35,052 bases of DNA from Anaerolineae bacterium (GCA_022842885.1 JALHOR010000055.1:1-35052), one strand, 5' to 3'. Counted from the first letter of the stretch, positions 8,798 through 16,802 are shown. Translations and numbers: made by a program. The notes: a model not told the origin generated them from the letters alone.

Positions 8798-8830
8798 GGG
8801 CAGACAAGGCATCTGCCCTTAATATTTTTT
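8798..8830 (+). terminator. Rho-independent terminator of the GNAT pair
   Basis: GGGCAGA (8798-8804) and TCTGCCC (8812-8818) form a perfect seven-pair stem with a seven-base loop, followed by TTAATATTTTTT. It ends the plus-strand acetyltransferase operon just before the convergent minus-strand gene ending at 8841. On the minus strand no T run follows, so it looks one-directional. Confidence 0.8.
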
Positions 8831-8840
8831 CTGCCCACTG

Positions 8841-9182
8841 CTACCGAATAGTATCCGCTGCCCGGTCAAAACTGCTGCCCAACACCGAGAAGAAAAATAA
8901 CAAGACCAGCAGCAGCAACCATAACGCGATGAAGGGCCACAAAATGCCCGCGATGATGGCGGCAATGGGTCCATTATCCAGTGCGGCAACCACAGGCTGC
9001 ACAATCAAATCGGCAATAGGACGTGCCATGCCAACATTGACCGCCCGATTGCCCATATTAACAATGGCGGGAATTATATATTGGTCAGCGATGGTTGTGA
9101 CGCTACCTAAAAAGAAAAGCAGTGCCGCCACACCCAAGGCAACAATCAGATACGTTCTCCAATGAATCAGCCCTGCAATCAT
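8841..9182 (-). CDS. Small membrane protein of unknown function
   Basis: The 113-residue protein is almost entirely hydrophobic, with three likely membrane helices: residues about 8-28 (TYLIVALGVAALLFFLGSV), a middle amphipathic stretch (about 60-80) and about 78-102 (ILWPFIALWLLLLVLLFFFSVL). Position 9182 is an ATG preceded by a strong AAGGAGA box 7 nt away, which supports a real gene. It begins 29 nt after the stop of the secreted beta-propeller gene on the same strand, so the two form an operon. No family is recognised; a channel or accessory subunit is possible but not shown. Confidence 0.75.
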   Translation of the reverse strand: MIAGLIHWRTYLIVALGVAALLFFLGSVTTIADQYIIPAIVNMGNRAVNVGMARPIADLIVQPVVAALDNGPIAAIIAGILWPFIALWLLLLVLLFFFSVLGSSFDRAADTIR

Positions 9183-9211
9183 GTTAATCTCTCCTTCTCA
9201 CTATAGGCTCG

Positions 9212-10714
9212 TTATTGCCCGCTGCGCCATGCTAACGGATAAACAAACTGCTGATTGGTAATTTTATTTTCGACAATTTCTGCACCCGTGAATAAGAGTG
9301 TTTCGCTATTGGTGGTCAAATCGTACACCACCAATTTCATGTAGGTGTCGCGGTCATTGATGGTTTCATAGGCAACCAATGCTAAAGCGGTGCCTTGCGG
9401 TGATAGCACGCCGCGCCCATAAACACCACGAGCAATGCGGCTTTCCGCACCGGTCAACAAATCCAACCGATATAAAGCACTGCCTGCCCCACTGGTCACA
9501 TACCATAATTGGTTGTAATCCGGCGAGAAAATCATCTCATCTATGATGGCGCTACGTTCCGCCAATGGCAGTTCAATCGGGGGTAACTCTGGTGCAGCCA
9601 GTTCTAATAACGTTAAGCGAGCATTGTTATTGGCATCATTGCGAACCATCGCCAACCAATGATTATCTGGCGTGAGAATCGCTGTATGGTTGGTTCGCAT
9701 ATAGGGCTTGGTAGAAACGCTAGAAACCACCGCTTGCCCATCAATCACGGGGGCAATCCCCATATCCGATAGCGCCAGCGAATAAATACTGACGGTATTG
9801 TTCGTCAAGCCATCCGGTACAGTGAAATACACCCTATCCATGCCAGCGGTGGCAAATAATTGATTCGTCATGGCAGGTGCAAAATAGCGTCCCGGCGAAA
9901 CATCGCTCATCACTTGCGTCATGGAACGACTGCTGGGGTCTACCATGTATAACTGCCAGCGGGTCCGCCCATCGCCCATCTCGCAGCGATGCCCCAATAT
10001 CGCTGCCAACCGACCATCAGGCAGTATATCTACACTGGCACTGGTGTAATAACAGCGGTCTTCGGCAGTCACCGACGCGATAGCTTGCTGCGATGTGCCG
10101 TTCCATAATTCAATTTCTGCTTCTATGCCTTCATTGTCTTCGTTATAAAAAAAGGTCACGGTGGCAACCGCCGCATTATCTATATCAAACGCGGCAACCG
10201 CATCCAATGTCGCTAAGGTTTCATACGTGCTGGTAGTACGGATATGCAAGCGTCCACTGGGCGACACATCCAAGTTAAAGGCATCGGCGTATTCCATATA
10301 GGCAAAACGGGCGCTATCCGGCGAAAACCGGAAAGTAGGGTTGCCGGTGCAAGTCATCGTATTGATGTCCTCATGCACGATTTGTAGCTGTGGCAAAATG
10401 CCCGTCATCATATAAATGGTGCCTTTATCGCTACCCACATAAAACGCGAACTGCCTGCCATCCGGCGATGTTGGGACATCACCACACGGCGTCACATGCG
10501 CGGTCAACGCCGGAATATCCAACACTGTTTCTTGGCTGCCATCGCCGTTGATAAACACCAATTTACCGGAACTGTTCGAGGGTTGGTCGCCGGGTTCTGC
10601 ACCGGGGGCAATCCACGCCAACAATTTTTCGCCCTGTGGAATGATACTGTTTTGGGCAACCACACCATAAGCACACAACAACAACCAACACCCTAAGATG
10701 AAATACCGACGCAT
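9212..10714 (-). CDS. Secreted TolB/WD40-like beta-propeller protein
   Basis: This 500-residue protein opens with a signal peptide (MRRYFILGCWLLLCAYGVVAQ, cleavage near Ala-Gln). The rest is built of repeated four-strand blade-like units with TolB/PD40-type words: SPDGRQFAFYVGSD, FSPDSARFAYMEY, ILPDGRLAAILG, LTPDNHWLAMVRND, FSPDYNQLWYVTS and LSPQGTALALVAY. That gives at least six blades, as expected of a propeller acting in protein binding at the cell surface. The start has AAAGGA 6 nt upstream, and a TATAAT-like box lies about 40 nt further up. It is the first gene of an operon with the small membrane protein at 8841-9182, which could anchor or work with it. Ligand unknown. Confidence 0.85.
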   Translation of the reverse strand: MRRYFILGCWLLLCAYGVVAQNSIIPQGEKLLAWIAPGAEPGDQPSNSSGKLVFINGDGSQETVLDIPALTAHVTPCGDVPTSPDGRQFAFYVGSDKGTIYMMTGILPQLQIVHEDINTMTCTGNPTFRFSPDSARFAYMEYADAFNLDVSPSGRLHIRTTSTYETLATLDAVAAFDIDNAAVATVTFFYNEDNEGIEAEIELWNGTSQQAIASVTAEDRCYYTSASVDILPDGRLAAILGHRCEMGDGRTRWQLYMVDPSSRSMTQVMSDVSPGRYFAPAMTNQLFATAGMDRVYFTVPDGLTNNTVSIYSLALSDMGIAPVIDGQAVVSSVSTKPYMRTNHTAILTPDNHWLAMVRNDANNNARLTLLELAAPELPPIELPLAERSAIIDEMIFSPDYNQLWYVTSGAGSALYRLDLLTGAESRIARGVYGRGVLSPQGTALALVAYETINDRDTYMKLVVYDLTTNSETLLFTGAEIVENKITNQQFVYPLAWRSGQ

Positions 10715-10756
10715 GAAACATCCTTTAATAAAAAATCAGGATAAATCCTTATATGT

Positions 10757-10762
10757 ATTATA
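10757..10762 (-). promoter_or_regulatory. Likely -10 box for the beta-propeller operon
   Basis: On the minus strand TTCTATAATAC gives a perfect TATAAT 43 bases before the start codon at 10714. No good -35 box is seen at the usual distance. Confidence 0.4.
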
Positions 10763-10840
10763 GAACCACTGCGCCATTGTGAGATAAGAAATTGGTCGGA
10801 TACGGACAGTTTCAAACAATCAACTAACAATTGGGGAGGT

Positions 10841-11653
10841 TTAGGCAAGCATGTTCACAGCGCGTTGATATGCTGTCATGTAGCGCAGGGGCGCAGGCAA
10901 TAACGGAATGGCTTGCTGCACACTGCGACAAAATAACCCCAATAGGCGTTGTTCAGACGCTGAAAAAGAATACCCAAATTGGGTGCGAATTTCCGGCGGC
11001 AGCAAACCCACTGTCAAACGAAACGTAGGATATGCCGCATATTGGATGATGGGTAGCGATTGTCCCGTTAAGAAGGGTGCGATTGCCCGCGCTTTATCGC
11101 TGACAGCAACTTCGCCGCTTTGGACGGCTTGCTGCATATAATCCAACAAACCATTATAAGTCGCTGGGAGCATTTGCCGTTTGATGACGAGCAATTCACC
11201 GACCTGCTTGGAATCGTCATAAAATGCTTGTTTATCGCTATCGCTGAGGGGGCAAATAAATGTCTCGTAGCCAAATAACGCCCCTTCTATCAGCGTTGCC
11301 TGCACCCATAATGCCTGCCGGGGATTGCGCGGATTATAGACTGCCCCTGCCGAATGTGACCCTACCGCCTGTTCCAATCTGCCGACTGCCGGACGATGAA
11401 CGCGGTCAATTTCGGCAACTGCTGCTTGCACTTCGGGGATTGTGCCATAAACCAATGCCAGCGTTAGCGATAAGGTGCGGTGCAGCCGCAACAGTGGTTT
11501 TTTGAAGACATAACTGTGATGATAGACCGCTTCAGCGACCATCGGATGCGCGATTTGCATCAGCAATGCCCGCGCCCCGCCGAGCAGCAGCACACGCTCA
11601 CGGTTAATGCGCCAGATAGTGCTATCCGGCGGAAAGCAAAATTCAGTTGTCAA
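10841..11653 (-). CDS. DUF2236 (MpaB/latex-clearing-protein-like) protein
   Basis: The 270-residue protein carries the hallmarks of the DUF2236 family: WRINRERVLLLGGARALLMQ, then AHPMVAEAVYHHS, and a second conserved block EIDRVHRPAVG. The middle ALWVQATLIEGALFGYETFI is the family's usual helix of the same type. The family includes the heme-containing rubber oxygenase Lcp and fungal MpaB; conserved His/Arg residues seen here fit heme or metal binding, but the substrate is unknown. The frame starts with TTG at 11653: GGAG lies 7 nt upstream. An overlapping out-of-frame ATG at 11657 would encode only four residues (MFDN) and might be a tiny leader. It lies upstream of the beta-propeller gene, with 126 nt between. 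Confidence 0.85.
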   Translation of the reverse strand: MTTEFCFPPDSTIWRINRERVLLLGGARALLMQIAHPMVAEAVYHHSYVFKKPLLRLHRTLSLTLALVYGTIPEVQAAVAEIDRVHRPAVGRLEQAVGSHSAGAVYNPRNPRQALWVQATLIEGALFGYETFICPLSDSDKQAFYDDSKQVGELLVIKRQMLPATYNGLLDYMQQAVQSGEVAVSDKARAIAPFLTGQSLPIIQYAAYPTFRLTVGLLPPEIRTQFGYSFSASEQRLLGLFCRSVQQAIPLLPAPLRYMTAYQRAVNMLA

Positions 11654-11753
11654 ACATGGTCTCCGTGCAATGGGCTTTTGACTATCACCTGTCCATGATA
11701 CACATGCCCATCCCTAATTCCTTGCTACAGCTTATTTTATGGACAAATGTCAC

Positions 11754-11782
11754 TTGCGAAAAAAGAACAAAAATTCTATTAT
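11754..11782 (+). promoter_or_regulatory. Promoter of the DinB-like gene
   Basis: TTGCGA (11754-11759) and TATTAT (11777-11782) are separated by 17 bases, a sigma-70-like layout, 45 bases before the start codon at 11827. Confidence 0.5.
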
Positions 11783-11826
11783 AAATCCAGTGATGGTATA
11801 AAAACGGCTTATTTGAAGGAGTTACT

Positions 11827-12306
11827 ATGAGCAACAGTATCGTTCAAAATCAATTTGGAGTGCTTAAACAAACAACGGCACTGCGCGACGAAATGATGAG
11901 TCTGCTCAGTGATGCGGATATGGCATTTCATCCGGGCGGTGATAGCCTGACTTTGGGGGCATTATGCCGCGAAAATGGCGAAATTCAACATGCCTATATT
12001 CAATCTTTCAAGACCTTCAAACTGGATTTATCGTATCGGCATCCCGACCCGACGATTGCCACCAGTGCCGCCCGTTTAAAGGCATGGTTCGCTGAACTAG
12101 ATGCCGAACTGCTTAAAACACTGGAAGCTCTTTCCGAAGAGGATATTCAAAACAAACAAGTTGACCGTGGTGGTTGGTCATTCCCGGTGACGATTCAGTT
12201 CCATGTGTATCGGGAAGCACTGCTGATTTTTGGTGGCAAAGCCAGCATCTATTTACAAGTGCTGCAAAAGCCATTATCGCAACATTGGCAAGAATGGATT
12301 GGGTAG
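11827..12306 (+). CDS. DinB-like four-helix protein
   Basis: The 159-residue protein is all-helical with the length and layout of the DinB/YfiT superfamily. Helix 2 carries LGALCRENGEIQHAYIQSF, where His in the position of the family's first metal ligand follows a conserved acidic residue; a second His lies in TIQFHVYREALLIFGG, where the family's HxxxH-type site sits, although the usual second His of that pair is not seen. Members are metal-dependent hydrolases or thiol transferases, and many have unknown substrates. AAGGAG at 11816-11821 lies 5 nt before ATG 11827 and a promoter precedes it. It is transcribed divergently from the DUF2236 gene and alone. Confidence 0.65.
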   Translation: MSNSIVQNQFGVLKQTTALRDEMMSLLSDADMAFHPGGDSLTLGALCRENGEIQHAYIQSFKTFKLDLSYRHPDPTIATSAARLKAWFAELDAELLKTLEALSEEDIQNKQVDRGGWSFPVTIQFHVYREALLIFGGKASIYLQVLQKPLSQHWQEWIG

Positions 12307-12327
12307 AATCAATTAACTGCCAAAAGC

Positions 12328-12358
12328 GCCAAGATGATTTTTTATATTCATTCTTGGC
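12328..12358. terminator. Weak hairpin between convergent genes
   Basis: GCCAAGA (12328-12334) pairs with TCTTGGC (12352-12358) over a 17-base AT-rich loop, in the 100-base gap between the plus-strand DinB-like gene and the minus-strand ATP-grasp gene. No clean T run follows in either direction, so a terminator role is only suggested by place. Confidence 0.3.
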
Positions 12359-12406
12359 ACTTTGGTCATTTGGTGATTCGCATTATTCCCGATGCGCTTC
12401 AACACA

Positions 12407-13195
12407 TTAATTCTGGTTTATACATTCCACCACATAACGCCAATAGGTTTCCCATATTTCTGGAAAACGGGTAACATTGGGAATGTGATTCACCTCCAAT
12501 AGATGTTTTGAGCCAGAAGGGGTAATCATGTAATCATTGGCAATGATTTCTAACCCAAAACCGGCGCGAATGGCTTTTGTATCCTCTAATAATTCAGCAT
12601 CCACTTCCATAAAACCTGCATCAGGATGATGGATAGATTGCAACCAATCCTCACCATCCAAACGAATTTGCCAATAGCTATCCCCGATCATCATTAACCG
12701 AACTGCTTGCCCACTGATAAAGGGTTCAATAATTGTGGCTTGTTCACCAATCCATTTTTCGGTAAAGCGAGCTTTGTTCTCTCCACAATGCCAATTACCC
12801 CATTTTGCTACACGCTCAATTTCCGTATCGAACTGGACATCGGCAAGTGCATAACTGCGCTGAGGCAATGCAAAACGACTATATTCTAATGCGCGTACCA
12901 AGCAAGGGAATTTAAGGCGGCAATCCATCATCCCTTTGGCAGAGGGTAAACACCACCCACCCCAAAGTGCCAACCCCGTAATAAAATCAAAATCATCGTC
13001 AAAAATACCGTGATACACCATCTTGGAAACGGGTACAAATCGCATACTGTTGGGAGACTGTATATACAAATGCCCATCTACGATTTTTATTTTGGGCAAC
13101 GTATCATACGCAAGCATCGGCATATCCAGATGTTCCCGAATCACGGAATATTCAGGTTCATCAAGCCCCACGATACACACATAATCTTTGTTCAT
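12407..13195 (-). CDS. ATP-grasp-like protein of unknown substrate
   Basis: The 262-residue protein has the C-terminal signature of ATP-grasp ligases: LLEVNHIPNVTRFPEI, i.e. the E-x-N-x-x-P metal-binding strand, preceded by IIEPFISGQAVRLMMIGDSYWQIRL, the usual strand where ATP-grasp proteins bind the purine and phosphate. The N-terminal third (DYVCIVGLDEPEYSVIREHLDMP) looks like the alpha/beta pre-ATP-grasp domain. I choose ATG 13195 because GGAGGG lies 8 nt upstream; TTG 13201 would be too close. Relatives join a carboxylate to an amine (peptide ligation, e.g. RimK or the MvdD type of RiPP enzymes). No precursor peptide gene was noticed beside it. It stands alone, 134 bases after the upstream minus-strand gene, with a hairpin in the gap. 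Confidence 0.7.
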   Translation of the reverse strand: MNKDYVCIVGLDEPEYSVIREHLDMPMLAYDTLPKIKIVDGHLYIQSPNSMRFVPVSKMVYHGIFDDDFDFITGLALWGGWCLPSAKGMMDCRLKFPCLVRALEYSRFALPQRSYALADVQFDTEIERVAKWGNWHCGENKARFTEKWIGEQATIIEPFISGQAVRLMMIGDSYWQIRLDGEDWLQSIHHPDAGFMEVDAELLEDTKAIRAGFGLEIIANDYMITPSGSKHLLEVNHIPNVTRFPEIWETYWRYVVECINQN

Positions 13196-13297
13196 CGCCA
13201 ATTCCCTCCAACACTCGACATTTAAATATTCATCGTATCATAAAATTGGCTCTTTAAAAGTCTTAAAGGGTCAAAAAACGTTAAATTTTTTAAAGGG

Positions 13298-13327
13298 ATA
13301 AGCTGAGGTACCACTACCTCAGCTTAT
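13298..13327. terminator. Perfect 13-bp hairpin after the three-segment membrane-protein gene
   Basis: ATAAGCTGAGGTA (13298-13310) and TACCTCAGCTTAT (13315-13327) pair perfectly over a four-base loop, starting 8 bases after the minus-strand stop at 13335. On the minus strand the bases after it are CCCTTTAAAAAATTT, so the U tract is poor. It could be a terminator, an mRNA 3' end-stabilising hairpin or a protein-binding dyad. Confidence 0.6.
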
Positions 13328-13334
13328 TGAAAAT

Positions 13335-14438
13335 TTATTTATCAGGGGAAGGAGAATGTGTATTTTCTGCCGCTTGTTCTTGGCGATGCAAATTTAGGCG
13401 ATTGATGAAGAATAAAAACGCCGCGAATGCCAACAGCACATATAAGCCAATCAATGCAATATCCAGCACCGTTTGCCCCATCTGTTCGCCGGGTCCCAAG
13501 ATGCCTTTTAAGCCAAAGATACCAAACAACATCGCCGCGCTGATGTCCACCAACGTATCGCGTTCCCCCAACAAGGGTACAAGGCTAATGAGCAGCACCA
13601 TCGCAATCATAAAGAACGGAAACACTAACCGATACAACAGCGGGCGTTCAAATTCGATGCCAATAGTGTCATAACCGCCATCCGTTATAAACAGATTTTG
13701 GTTTTTGAAATCGTCACTGATGGCAAATTCTTGTGCCGCGTCCAAATTGACATCCCACAAGCGCGTGCCAGATGTTTGAATATTCCAAGCAATAAACGGC
13801 TCAAGGGTATTAAAAAATTCAGTACCATCGCTATAGATGATGCGATAGGTAACTTGTATCACCGTATTGAGCGCAAAACTATCATACGGATACCAGAAAT
13901 TAAGCGAGACCGTATCGTGGTCGGTAATGGTTAATTTGTAAGGTTCTTTGATTTCGGGCCATATCTCATAAAAATTATCAATGATGAATGCATCGGTATA
14001 TTCGAATTCTTCAGCGAAAAATTCTTCGGGCAGCGGTGTCACGCATATGGGGTCAAAGAAAAAATAACCGCCATCCACATTTTCCGGTGCATTTGGTGGA
14101 ATAAACATCAGCCGTACATCATCAATACACGCTTCGGCAATGTCTACATCCGGGTTATCATCGCGGATATAATAAATCATTCGCTCTAATTCAAACGTCA
14201 CTTGGCGCATTTCTTCGGATGACGATGGCGGCACAATATTGATGTTTAAATCTATCGAAGCAAAATCAGCCGCACCATCTTCAAATGCCGCGTCATTTTT
14301 TGCATCCAAATTTTCAATTTGTTCCTGCGTCGGACGCCGGAAAATGCCCCAATCGTTCTGAATGCCCAAAATTACAAAGATGGTGAGACCAGCAGCAAAC
14401 AGAATCACCAACAGCGATGCCCGTACATTGAGTCGCAT
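13335..14438 (-). CDS. Membrane protein with large outside domain, possibly DUF4436-like
   Basis: The 367-residue protein has an N-terminal membrane helix (residues about 7-26, ASLLVILFAAGLTIFVILGI), an acidic outside domain to about residue 270, and three C-terminal membrane helices (FPFFMIAMVLLISLVPLL; ISAAMLFGIFGLKGILG; LDIALIGLYVLLAFAAFLFF). The domain ends with the word SLNFWYPYDSFALNT, which resembles the YPFDRY motif of DUF4436 proteins, and the same topology is typical of that family. Function of the family is unknown. The outside domain has two Cys (EACIDD and DPICVT) that could pair. AAAGG lies 7 nt before the ATG. It lies 51 bases downstream of manA on the same strand and may be co-transcribed. 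Confidence 0.6.
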   Translation of the reverse strand: MRLNVRASLLVILFAAGLTIFVILGIQNDWGIFRRPTQEQIENLDAKNDAAFEDGAADFASIDLNINIVPPSSSEEMRQVTFELERMIYYIRDDNPDVDIAEACIDDVRLMFIPPNAPENVDGGYFFFDPICVTPLPEEFFAEEFEYTDAFIIDNFYEIWPEIKEPYKLTITDHDTVSLNFWYPYDSFALNTVIQVTYRIIYSDGTEFFNTLEPFIAWNIQTSGTRLWDVNLDAAQEFAISDDFKNQNLFITDGGYDTIGIEFERPLLYRLVFPFFMIAMVLLISLVPLLGERDTLVDISAAMLFGIFGLKGILGPGEQMGQTVLDIALIGLYVLLAFAAFLFFINRLNLHRQEQAAENTHSPSPDK

Positions 14439-14488
14439 AAAACAGCCTTTCGTATGAAAATATCTTTATGCCACTCTATGATAACGCT

Positions 14489-15424
14489 TTATTGCGATGA
14501 GCGCAGTAAAGATCCCATGCCGGATATTTGATATTGGGAGATACAGGCAGGCACCAGCGCCGTATTCCCGGTGGTGAGCGCAATACGATGTTCGCCAGCA
14601 ACTAAGGTCACGCTGCCTGCAATGCACGTTATCGCTTGGAATTTGCATTCGGTGGTCAATCGGCGGGTTTCATCCTTAAGCTGATGTCGCCATGTGCTGA
14701 AATACGTGCCTTTAACCATGACTTCCCCTTCGGGATGCACTATTTTCGGCAGCGATTCAACATTGGAAACTTGCACACCTTTTTCGATGTGCAATGGGCG
14801 CGGTTTGCCATCCAACCCCATGCGATTCCAATCATAAAGGCGATAGGTCACATCGGAAGATTGCTGAATCTCGTAAATCAATAAGCCAGGTCCCAATGCA
14901 TGAATCGTGTTCGCCTGCACATATAACACATCCCCGGCTTGCACTTCGGCATATGCCAGTAAATTTTCCAAGTTGCCATCGCGGATTGCCTGTGCCATAG
15001 CAGCGCGGTCAGTACCGGGGGTGACGCCAATCACCAATTTAGCGCCTGCGTCCGCTGCCAACACAATCCAAGCCTCGGTTTTGCCACGCGGGTCGCCTTC
15101 GAGTTGTTTTGCCTGGTCATCATTGGGATGCACCTGCACGGAAAGCCATTCGGCAGCATCCAAAATTTTCACCAGCAGCGGCATCCCTTCGTCGGGATTA
15201 TTGCCAACACCAATCAACTCTGTACCAAATTGTGTGACCAATTCACGCACGGTTTGCCCAGCAAATGTGCCATTGGTCACAACAGCGGTATCGTGCATCT
15301 CCCACGCTTCGCCATAGGGCTGCGAATCCGGTAGCGATTTATGCATCACTGTGGCTAATTTGCGCCCGCCCCACACGCGGGTATGCAACGCCGCTTGCAA
15401 TAAGAGAGGATAAAGTGCTGTCAT
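14489..15424 (-). CDS. manA: Mannose-6-phosphate isomerase, class I
   Basis: The 311-residue protein is a short (Bacillus-type) type I phosphomannose isomerase, interconverting mannose 6-phosphate and fructose 6-phosphate in the cytoplasm. Clear signatures are LSVQVHPND (Zn-binding Gln and His), GKTEAWIVL (Zn-binding Glu region), and AGDVLYVQANTIHALGPGLLIYEIQQSSDVTYRLYDW (the last Zn-binding His in a cupin-like strand). The N-terminal GEAWEMHDTAVVTNG segment matches the family's start (GEAWE/GExWxxS). SD AGGAG is 6 nt upstream of ATG. In this neighbourhood it would feed GDP-mannose or surface polysaccharide synthesis; no other gene of that pathway lies beside it, so it may be a housekeeping gene. 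Confidence 0.95.
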   Translation of the reverse strand: MTALYPLLLQAALHTRVWGGRKLATVMHKSLPDSQPYGEAWEMHDTAVVTNGTFAGQTVRELVTQFGTELIGVGNNPDEGMPLLVKILDAAEWLSVQVHPNDDQAKQLEGDPRGKTEAWIVLAADAGAKLVIGVTPGTDRAAMAQAIRDGNLENLLAYAEVQAGDVLYVQANTIHALGPGLLIYEIQQSSDVTYRLYDWNRMGLDGKPRPLHIEKGVQVSNVESLPKIVHPEGEVMVKGTYFSTWRHQLKDETRRLTTECKFQAITCIAGSVTLVAGEHRIALTTGNTALVPACISQYQISGMGSLLRSSQ

Positions 15425-15446
15425 GCTTGCTCCTAAGGTATAAAAT

Positions 15447-15478
15447 TAACCACAAAGAACACAAAGGACACGAAGAAA
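15447..15478 (+). repeat. Short copy of the AACCACAAAGGACACGAAG repeat
   Basis: The words AACCACAAAGAACACAAAGG and ACACGAAGAAA match the intergenic repeat seen in reverse orientation at 4650-4745. It lies in the 58-base gap between the acyl-CoA dehydrogenase and manA genes, just upstream of the manA stop-to-start region, and may have lost its outer parts. Confidence 0.6.
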
Positions 15479-15482
15479 CGCT

Positions 15483-16625
15483 TTAAAACCCCATATCCTT
15501 GCCGATAAGCTCTTTCATAATCTCATTCGTGCCGCCGCCGATAGTTCCCCAACGCATATCGAGCCATGCTTGGGCTATGGGATATTCCAGCATGCAGCCA
15601 TAGCCGCCATGCAATTGCAAGCACTGATTCACGACGCGCTGTTGTAACTCTGTTGCCCACCATTTTGCCATCGCAGCTTGGGTTGCGGTCAGGTTGCCAG
15701 CGTTGTGTTCGGTGATGCAGCAGTCTATGAACACCTGCCCAATCGTGATTTGGGTTTTCATCTCTGCCAATTTAAAGCGACTATTCTGGAAAGTACCAAT
15801 CGGTCTGCCGAATGCCTCACGGTCTTTACAATAAGCAATCGTCCAATCGAGCGCCGCTTGTGCCGCCGCAATCGCACCGACGGCAATCACCAAGCGTTCC
15901 TGCGGTAACTGCTGCATCAGATAAAAAAAGCCATGCCCTTCTTCACCTAAGCGATTGTCTACCGGAACATGTACATCCTCAAAAAACAGTTCGGCAGTAT
16001 CCTGCGCGTGCCAACCGATTTTTTCTAAATTGCGTCCACGAGTGAAGCCCGGCATCCCGCGTTCTACGACGATTAAACTGACGCCAGTATGCGTTTTGGT
16101 GGTGTCAGTCTTGCACGCCACAATCACCATATCGGCGTTAATGCCATTGGTGATAAATGTTTTGCTGCCGTTCAAGATATAATGGTCGCCATCCCGAACT
16201 GCACGAGTTCGCATGTTCGCCAAATCGCTGCCACCACTCGGTTCAGTCATGGCAATCGCTAAGATTTTTTCACCCTTCGCCAGCGCCGGAAACCAACGTT
16301 TTTTCTGCTCATCCGTGCCATATTTGAGGATATAAGGCGCTGCCACATCATTATGCAGCCCAAAACCGGGTCCCGTGCAGTTGGCTTGCGTAAATTCTTC
16401 CGTCATGATGACACAGTAGCGAAAATCTGGCACGCCACCACCGCCGTACATTTCAGGAATATCCATGCACAAAAAGCCCTGTTCACCCGCCTTCAGCCAC
16501 AATTCACGCGGCACAATGCCCGCCTGTTCCCATTGCTTGTGATACGGCGCGACTTCTTTTTCGACAAATTTCCGCACCGCAGCGCGAAACATCGTATGTT
16601 CATCGGTAAAAATCGTGCGTTCCAT
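15483..16625 (-). CDS. Acyl-CoA dehydrogenase
   Basis: The 380-residue protein is a full-length FAD-dependent acyl-CoA dehydrogenase, which oxidises an acyl-CoA to the enoyl-CoA and passes electrons to ETF. Signatures: AMTEPSGGSDLANMRTRA (FAD/substrate loop), FITNGINADMVIVA, and LHGGYGCMLEYPIAQ with IGGGTNEIMKELI near the end. In this last motif the Glu used by short/medium-chain enzymes (EGT) is Gly, while LPQERLVIA supplies a Glu where long-chain acyl-CoA and isovaleryl-CoA dehydrogenases carry their catalytic base. Long-chain or branched substrates therefore fit better. I start at ATG 16625 (380 residues, the usual length) rather than TTG 16643. A -10 TATAAT and TTGTGA box lie upstream. 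Confidence 0.95.
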   Translation of the reverse strand: MERTIFTDEHTMFRAAVRKFVEKEVAPYHKQWEQAGIVPRELWLKAGEQGFLCMDIPEMYGGGGVPDFRYCVIMTEEFTQANCTGPGFGLHNDVAAPYILKYGTDEQKKRWFPALAKGEKILAIAMTEPSGGSDLANMRTRAVRDGDHYILNGSKTFITNGINADMVIVACKTDTTKTHTGVSLIVVERGMPGFTRGRNLEKIGWHAQDTAELFFEDVHVPVDNRLGEEGHGFFYLMQQLPQERLVIAVGAIAAAQAALDWTIAYCKDREAFGRPIGTFQNSRFKLAEMKTQITIGQVFIDCCITEHNAGNLTATQAAMAKWWATELQQRVVNQCLQLHGGYGCMLEYPIAQAWLDMRWGTIGGGTNEIMKELIGKDMGF

Positions 16626-16660
16626 AAAGAGATATTCTTTCAAACATTGGATGGATAAAG

Positions 16661-16690
16661 ATTATAAACGATTGAACCATGAAGTCACAA
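16661..16690 (-). promoter_or_regulatory. Promoter of the acyl-CoA dehydrogenase gene
   Basis: On the minus strand TTGTGA (16690-16685) and TATAAT (16666-16661) are 18 bases apart and end 35 bases before ATG 16625. The -35 box lies inside a degenerate copy of the intergenic repeat at 16668-16698. Confidence 0.5.
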
Positions 16691-16698
16691 AACGATAA
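16668..16698 (+). repeat. Degenerate third copy of the AACCACGAAG-type repeat
   Basis: ACGATTGAACCATGAAGTCA followed by CAAAACGA matches the reverse complement of 4707-4731 (ACGATTGAACCACGAAGGCA) with a few changes. It overlaps the putative -35 box of the acyl-CoA dehydrogenase gene. Confidence 0.45.
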
Positions 16699-16732
16699 AG
16701 CAAAATTAGAACATATTTTTAATATTTAGATG

Positions 16733-16761
16733 TTTTCAAAATAGAAAATTTGTGCTATTAT
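16733..16761 (+). promoter_or_regulatory. Promoter with extended -10 box for the small protein gene
   Basis: TTTTCA (16733-16738), 17 bases, then TATTAT (16756-16761) preceded by TGC, an extended -10 signal. It is 41 bases upstream of ATG 16803. Confidence 0.5.
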
Positions 16762-16802
16762 TGAGTTTGATGATTGTTCGTTAAGCGATAGTCGGGGATA
16801 TG

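Noticed and set aside
15265..15486. Plus-strand frame ending in an NHKEHKGHEET-like peptide
   Set aside because: It is antisense to manA and its tail is the translated intergenic repeat at 15447-15478.
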